From the NCBI GenBank assembly GCA_934446455.1, contig CAKSEE010000010.1:1-64000 (forward strand): 64,000 bases of DNA, written 5' to 3'. Shown here one piece after another: positions 59,892 through 64,000 of the stretch (position 1 is the first letter of the stretch; every line of letters begins with the position of its first letter). The position numbers and the translations under genes were made by a program. The notes beneath the pieces are model-generated. The model was given only the letters and a program-made list of their open reading frames with translations. It was not told where the DNA came from and ran no database searches. This DNA is from an uncultured Oscillospiraceae bacterium (lineage in GTDB: Bacteria > Bacillota > Clostridia > Oscillospirales > Ruminococcaceae).

Positions 59892-61658
59892 ATGCCAGAG
59901 TATTTATCCCCGGGCGTGTATGTTGAAGAGTATGAGTCGGGCGCAGTCCCCATGGAGGGCGTTGGCACAAGCACGGCGGGCTTTATCGGCCTTGCTGAAA
60001 AGGGCGACGTCATCGGCAAGCCCCAGCTTGTAACAAGCTTCAGCGACTATATGCGCATTTTCGGCGGCTACCTGTCCGAAACCAAGTATGGCGACAAGCG
60101 CTACCTGCCCTACGCTGTTGAGCATTTCTTCATCAACGGCGGCTCAAGAGCGTTTGTAATGCGCGTTTGCCCTGCCGACGCAAAGGCTGCGGCGACAAAG
60201 TCGGATTCCATTCTCAGCTTTACCGCAAAGAACCCCGGCGAGTGGGGCAACCGCATAAAGGTAACGGTATCCCCTGTTTCCCGCGTTAAGACGCAGGTTT
60301 ACGAGGTAGAGGGCAATTCTGCTGCGGTAAGAAGCGTTGACGGCTTCAACATCGGCGACGTTGTTGAGTTTGCGGACGGAAAGACCTCCGTTTACAACAA
60401 GATAACAGCCATCGAGGAAAAGACCATCACCTTCGAGAACCCCGTAAACCCTTCCATTATCGACAAGAACCTCGTTCCCACGAAGTTCATCAAGAGCTGC
60501 GAGATCGACGTTTCCGTGAAGTACGGCGACGCTAAGGAGGACTACCTGTTCGTATCCCTTAACACCGAGAGCGCGGACTACATAGTTTCCAGAATGGCCA
60601 AGAGCGAGCTTGTTACCGTTGGGGTGGGCGAGGCAAAGCCCGCAGCGAAGCCCGCTGAGGCAAAGGACAAGAAGGACGCTCCCGCAGCTCCCGCAGCGGC
60701 AGGCATTGCAGCGCCGTTCGAGGCAGTAGGCGGCAAGGGCGACGCTATGATAATGCAGCTTTCGGGCGGCACGGACGGCAGCGTTGCAGGCATTACCGCG
60801 GCGGACTACATCGGTAAGGACGAGGGTCCGGGCAGACGTACGGGCATTCAGGCGTTCATCGAGAACTCAGACGTAAGCCTTATGGCAGTTCCCGGCGTTA
60901 CCATTCCCGAGGTGCAGATGTCGCTTATAGCGCACTGCGAGAACCTCAAGAGCCGCTTTGCGGTACTCGATATGCCCAAGGACAGAAAGAAGACCGACGA
61001 GCTTCTCGAATACAGGGATATGTTCGACTCCAACTACGCGGCTATGTATCACCCGTGGGTACAGATCTTCGACCCGCTTTCCAAGAAGAACATCATCGCT
61101 CCCCCCTCGGGCTCGGTACTCGGTATCTACGCGCGCACCGATACGGCGGTCGGCGTTCACAAGGCGCCCGCAAACGAGGTTGTAAGAGCCTGCACGGGTC
61201 TTGCAAGCAGCTACAACACCGCTGAGCAGGACCTGCTCAATCCCAAGGGCGTAAACCTTATCCGTTCCTTCCCCGGCAGGGGCATAAGAGTATGGGGCGC
61301 GAGAACAGTCACCTCCAACGCTACATGGAAGTACATCAACGTTCGCAGACTGTTCATCTTCCTTGAGGAGTCCATCAGGGCAAACACCAACTGGGTAGTA
61401 TTCGAGCCGAACACCGAAGCGCTCTGGGGCAGAGTAAAGAGAACCATCGAAATGTTCCTTGCAAGCGTATGGAGAAGCGGCGCACTCGCAGGCACATCGC
61501 CCTCCGAGGCATTCTTCGTTGAGATAGGCCGCAGCACCATGACGCAGGACGACATCGACAACGGCAGACTTATCTGCGTTATCGGCGTAGCTCCCGTTAA
61601 GCCCGCTGAGTTCGTAATATTCAGAATCGGTCAGTACACCAGCGAAAGCAACGGTTAA
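59892..61658 (+). CDS. Contractile tail sheath protein (eCIS)
   Basis: 588 residues. The N-terminus MPEYLSPGVYVEEYESG and the motifs GTSTAGFIGLAEKG and NGGSRAFVMRV are classical phage/eCIS sheath sequences, and the C-terminal domain (NVRRLFIFLEESI, WVVFEPNTEALWGRVK, GRLICVIGVAPVKPAEFVIFRI) is highly conserved. An Ala/Pro/Lys-rich insert lies at about residues 246-272 (KPAAKPAEAKDKKDAPAAPA). The protein polymerises around the inner tube and contracts to drive it into a target membrane. No capsid or DNA-packaging genes are near. The start is chosen at 59892 over 59874 because of the family start. Confidence 0.97.
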   Translation: MPEYLSPGVYVEEYESGAVPMEGVGTSTAGFIGLAEKGDVIGKPQLVTSFSDYMRIFGGYLSETKYGDKRYLPYAVEHFFINGGSRAFVMRVCPADAKAAATKSDSILSFTAKNPGEWGNRIKVTVSPVSRVKTQVYEVEGNSAAVRSVDGFNIGDVVEFADGKTSVYNKITAIEEKTITFENPVNPSIIDKNLVPTKFIKSCEIDVSVKYGDAKEDYLFVSLNTESADYIVSRMAKSELVTVGVGEAKPAAKPAEAKDKKDAPAAPAAAGIAAPFEAVGGKGDAMIMQLSGGTDGSVAGITAADYIGKDEGPGRRTGIQAFIENSDVSLMAVPGVTIPEVQMSLIAHCENLKSRFAVLDMPKDRKKTDELLEYRDMFDSNYAAMYHPWVQIFDPLSKKNIIAPPSGSVLGIYARTDTAVGVHKAPANEVVRACTGLASSYNTAEQDLLNPKGVNLIRSFPGRGIRVWGARTVTSNATWKYINVRRLFIFLEESIRANTNWVVFEPNTEALWGRVKRTIEMFLASVWRSGALAGTSPSEAFFVEIGRSTMTQDDIDNGRLICVIGVAPVKPAEFVIFRIGQYTSESNG

Positions 61659-61686
61659 TATTTTTTGAGGAAAGGAATGATAGAAG

Positions 61687-62175
61687 ATGGCTGAAATCAG
61701 ATACCCCTTTAAGAATTTCCGCTACAAGGTCGAGTTCAACGGCACGGAAGCGGCGGGCTTCAGCGAGGTTTCGGGCGCGGACATCTCCGTTGACGTTATC
61801 GAATACAGAGAGGGCAACGAGGTGCGCACCACACCGAGAAAGCTCGCAGGCCTTACAAAGTACGGCAACATAACCCTCAAGTGGGGCGTTGTGGGCTCTA
61901 TGGAGATGATGGAGTGGCTGCACAGCGTAGCATCGGACAACACCTCCGGTCCTACGGGCATTGAGCGCAAGACTATCACCATAAAGCTGCTCGACGACAC
62001 GGGCGCAGACGGTCCCAGCTGGGAGATAATCAACGCATGGCCCACGCGCTACTCCGCGCCTGAGCTCAGCGGTCTCGGCGGCGAGGTCGCTGTGGAAACG
62101 CTTGAGATATGCCATGAGGGCGTAAACCGCATTGACGGCGGTTCTATGGACTCCGCAACACCCTCTGAGAACTGA
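61687..62175 (+). CDS. Inner tube protein, T4 gp19-like (eCIS)
   Basis: 162 residues, the normal size for Cis1/gp19-type tube proteins. It begins IRYPFKNFRYKVEFNG and has GFSEVSGADISVDVIEYREG, typical of tail-tube subunits, and WEIINAWPTRYSAPELSG near the end. Hexamers stack to form the needle inside the sheath. AGGAAAGGAATGATAG lies before the ATG, 28 bases after the sheath gene. A short extra tail (SMDSATPSEN) follows. Confidence 0.95.
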   Translation: MAEIRYPFKNFRYKVEFNGTEAAGFSEVSGADISVDVIEYREGNEVRTTPRKLAGLTKYGNITLKWGVVGSMEMMEWLHSVASDNTSGPTGIERKTITIKLLDDTGADGPSWEIINAWPTRYSAPELSGLGGEVAVETLEICHEGVNRIDGGSMDSATPSEN

Positions 62176-62183
62176 TTTTCCGA

Positions 62184-62257
62184 CTTGCCGCGCGAGGCTT
62201 TACGGCTTCGCGCGCGGGCAGGCGTATGTGCTTTTCCCGCGTCTGCGGGCGCGGGAG
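62184..62257 (+). terminator. Hairpins between tube and baseplate-side genes
   Basis: Two GC-rich hairpins lie in the 121-base gap: about 62184-62221 (GCGCGA/TCGCGC core) and 62236-62255 (CCCGCG/CGCGGG). No strong U run follows. They could lower read-through so that the abundant sheath and tube are made in excess of the following genes. Confidence 0.45.
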
Positions 62258-62296
62258 GGCGCTTATACGGCTAAAAAACAAACGAGGTAAAACCCT

Positions 62297-62662
62297 ATGA
62301 GCTTTCAGACCGAATACGAATTTGAACTGCCGAGAGGCTACGTCGACCAGAACGGCGACGTTCACAAAAAGGGCGTTATGCGCCTTGCAACGGCTGCCGA
62401 CGAGATAATGCCGCTGCGCGACCCGAGGGTTCAGCAAAACCCCGGCTATCTTACGATAATACTGCTTTCGCGAGTTGTAACAAAGCTCGGAACGCTTCAG
62501 GCTATAAATAACAGGGTCATTGAAAACCTGTTCACCATCGACATGGCGTTTCTTCAGGACCTCTACCAGCGCATAAATATGCAGGACGTACCCTCCTACA
62601 AGGTGATATGCCCCAAATGCGGTCAGGAGTTCGATCTTCCGCTGGATTTTTTAGAAAAGTAG
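62297..62662 (+). CDS. Phage-tail-type assembly protein with zinc-ribbon end
   Basis: 121 residues. The sequence YEFELPRGYVDQNGDVHKKG...RLATAADEI and PGYLTIILLSRVVTKLG matches the small tail-assembly protein that sits after the tube gene in many eCIS and phage-like clusters. A CxxC knuckle near the C-terminus (VICPKCGQEFDLP) probably binds zinc. It likely acts as an assembly chaperone rather than a particle part. ACGAGGTAAAA lies before the ATG. Confidence 0.82.
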   Translation: MSFQTEYEFELPRGYVDQNGDVHKKGVMRLATAADEIMPLRDPRVQQNPGYLTIILLSRVVTKLGTLQAINNRVIENLFTIDMAFLQDLYQRINMQDVPSYKVICPKCGQEFDLPLDFLEK

Positions 62663-62667
62663 AGCTT

Positions 62668-62850
62668 GTGCTGTATCCCGAGGATAAGCTCTATGAAGAA
62701 ACGGCCTTTCTGGGATATTATCTTCACTGGTCGCACGACGAGGTGATGAACCTCGACCACAGGGAGCGCCGCAGGTGGTGCGCCGAGATATCCAGGATAA
62801 ACAAGAAGCTGAGCGGTCAGGCGGAGAAGAAGAATATATTTGAGAAGTGA
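62668..62850 (+). CDS. DUF6760-like small eCIS protein
   Basis: 60 residues from a GTG at 62668. The motif YYLHWSHDEVMNLDHRERRRWCAEI is characteristic of the small DUF6760 proteins found between tube genes of eCIS clusters; their role is unknown but probably in assembly. The ribosome site is weak, and the GTG is six bases after the preceding stop, which suggests translational coupling. A longer open frame upstream overlaps the preceding gene and is not used. Confidence 0.82.
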   Translation: MLYPEDKLYEETAFLGYYLHWSHDEVMNLDHRERRRWCAEISRINKKLSGQAEKKNIFEK

Positions 62851-62866
62851 GCGCGGAGGTGGGCGT

Positions 62867-63292
62867 TTGAGCGAGAAATACACAGGCAGCAATTTCAGCG
62901 TGCTTATAGCCCCGATAGAGCTTCGCGGGAACTTTTCTTCCGTTTCGGGGCTCGGCTCGGAGATGGAATACGAGGCGCTTAACGAGGGCGGGAATTTCAC
63001 CGCGCCCGTACTGCTGCCCCGCGGAATGAAGTATCAGAACATCGTGCTGGAACGCGGCACGGTGTCCGCAGAGCCGCTTGCGATATGGTTCGCACAGCTG
63101 CAAACGGGCATACAGACGCGGCTGCCAATGATAATAACGATGATGGACGGCGCGGGCGTTCCCGTAAAAATATGGACGGTGCTTGATGCAATGCCCGTAA
63201 AGGTGGATTATTCCACCATGGACGCCATGGGAGGCAGTGTCGCCACGACAACCGTAGAATTCGCCCATGGGGAGATAATTACGATTCTATAA
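62867..63292 (+). CDS. Second tube-like protein (eCIS tube initiator/adaptor)
   Basis: 141 residues, TTG start at 62867 with GGAGGT upstream. It is a gp19/conserved tail-tube homologue: FSVLIAPIELRGNFSSVSGLGSEMEYEALNEGG and LPRGMKYQNIVLERG correspond to the beta-barrel of tube proteins. In Afp/PVC systems, extra tube-like proteins (Afp5/Cis5) form the first layers of tube on the baseplate. Different in sequence from the main tube at 61687, so an old divergence. Confidence 0.88.
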   Translation: MSEKYTGSNFSVLIAPIELRGNFSSVSGLGSEMEYEALNEGGNFTAPVLLPRGMKYQNIVLERGTVSAEPLAIWFAQLQTGIQTRLPMIITMMDGAGVPVKIWTVLDAMPVKVDYSTMDAMGGSVATTTVEFAHGEIITIL

Positions 63293-63328
63293 CGCTTTTA
63301 TCGCGCATAAACAGGGAGGAGGGGAGCT

Positions 63329-64000
63329 ATGTTGAAAACAGCGCAGACAAGACTGCTGCCGCAGCATATCGGCATAGGCGAACCCTCGCTCATACGCCCC
63401 CTGTGCGCCCCCATAATGCCCGACGATTCGTTCGGCGCGGAAGTTGCGGGGAGGTATTCCGAGCGCGTTTATTCCCTCTGGAAAAGGCTCAGCCTTGTCT
63501 ATGCCGAGGAGGGGGTTCAGGCTGCCGCGCCCGAAAAGCCGCCCGTAATCGTCAACAGTTTCACGTCAAGGGTGTTGGTGCAGCTTTTTGCGGGAAATCA
63601 TTTCAGCAGGCTGGTTAAATACGACCAGCCAAACTCTGTTTTTTTAACAAAGTTTTCTGTGGCGGCTCAGGCGGAGGAAAAGCGCGTCGCTGCGGAGCTT
63701 GCGCGCCGCATTACAGAGCGCACGGAGCTTACCTTGGCGCTTGAGGAATTCGGGAAAACGCTTTCCGGCGCGAAGTCGGAGCGCGGCGCGTTCGTGGCGC
63801 TTGCGGCGCTTTCGCGCATTTCCGCAGGGAATCTCACGGATGGCGGGCGCAGGGCGCTTGCAACGCTTTCCGCCGTGCTGTCCGAAGCGGACGGCGACGC
63901 TGCGCGGAAGGCTGCGGAGCTTTCCCATGCGGCGGACGAGCGCACGGTGCGCGAGCTGAGCGAAAAGCTCACGGAGCTTACGCGCAGGTATTCTGCGGCG
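63329..64000 (+). CDS. eCIS-cluster protein, unknown, runs off the window
   Basis: At least 224 residues, open to the last base of the window and in frame throughout. GGGAGGAGGGGAGCT precedes the ATG. The first ~120 residues look globular (PQHIGIGEPSLIRPLCAPIM, VIVNSFTSRVLVQLFAGNHF); then a long helical, Ala/Glu/Arg-rich part likely to form a coiled coil begins near residue 115 (AQAEEKRVAAELARRITER). I do not recognise it. At this position eCIS clusters usually carry LysM, spike or baseplate proteins, but this does not match those. Confidence 0.75.
   Translation, partial: MLKTAQTRLLPQHIGIGEPSLIRPLCAPIMPDDSFGAEVAGRYSERVYSLWKRLSLVYAEEGVQAAAPEKPPVIVNSFTSRVLVQLFAGNHFSRLVKYDQPNSVFLTKFSVAAQAEEKRVAAELARRITERTELTLALEEFGKTLSGAKSERGAFVALAALSRISAGNLTDGGRRALATLSAVLSEADGDAARKAAELSHAADERTVRELSEKLTELTRRYSAA

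Noticed and set aside
55618-64000. Prophage or phage tail island
   Set aside because: No capsid, terminase, integrase, holin or lysin seen; YbjN-like, AAA ATPase and DUF6760-like genes fit an eCIS better.

Overview
The window looks like the chromosome of a high-GC, anaerobic, gut-type Clostridia (Oscillospiraceae/Ruminococcaceae-like). Support for this: a type III glutamine synthetase, a dockerin-tailed surface protein, lipoprotein GH5 and GH2 glycosidases, paired FeoA genes with FeoB and a Cys-rich FeoB partner, secG next to rnr, strong AGGAGG ribosome sites and canonical sigma-A promoters with 17-bp spacers. I see no transposase, integrase, CRISPR array or rRNA. The only RNA gene is a tRNA-Leu(UAA).

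Layout. 1-4.2 kb: end of dnaK, dnaJ, glnN. 4.3-6.6 kb: three minus-strand exported proteins, one AT-rich and one an NlpC/P60 homologue that has lost its catalytic Cys and His. 6.7-12.3 kb: minus-strand HAD phosphatase, FapA-like DUF342 protein and a 1140-aa GH2 enzyme. 12.5-16.8 kb: CotH-family lipoprotein, secG, rnr. 17-27.2 kb: a repeat pair, tRNA-Leu, then a long minus-strand operon for uptake and reductive catabolism of a pyrimidine-like compound (ABC transporter, dihydropyrimidinase, PreA-like dehydrogenase, PucR regulator, class III aminotransferase). Its leader carries two near-identical hairpins, and its binding protein appears circularly permuted. 27.5-33.5 kb: a 1535-aa dockerin/beta-helix surface protein followed by a frameshifted paralogue. 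33.5-38.2 kb: lipoproteins, an APH-type kinase, a truncated DUF6323 gene and an AT-rich C39-like secreted protein. 38.4-42.9 kb: feo iron-uptake operon with a DtxR-type regulator and metal-binding partners. 42.9-50 kb: TetR regulator with methyltransferase, DUF998 protein, AraC regulator, ArsB/NhaD-type transporter, MATE exporter, acetyltransferase. 50.2-55.4 kb: AraC regulator divergent from a GH5 cellulase, P1B-type ATPase with DUF6110 partner, and an internally deleted GH2 remnant. 55.6 kb to the end: the left part of a contractile injection system (eCIS): two unrecognised proteins, a YbjN-like protein, a tandem-AAA ATPase, sheath, tube, assembly protein, DUF6760-like protein, second tube-like protein and the start of another gene running off the window.

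The most striking observation is regulatory. The promoters of the dockerin surface protein, of its decayed paralogue and of the injection system share two CAATTTGG-type direct repeats exactly 21 bp apart, the second starting exactly 17 bp before the -35 box. This geometry resembles LytTR-family (AgrA/ComE) binding sites and suggests that the injection system is co-regulated with a cell-surface protein, perhaps by cell-cell signalling. That regulator is not in the window. A second shared signal, GTTAG-N6-CTAAC, links the feo promoter with the P1B ATPase leader and suggests one DtxR-type metal regulon.
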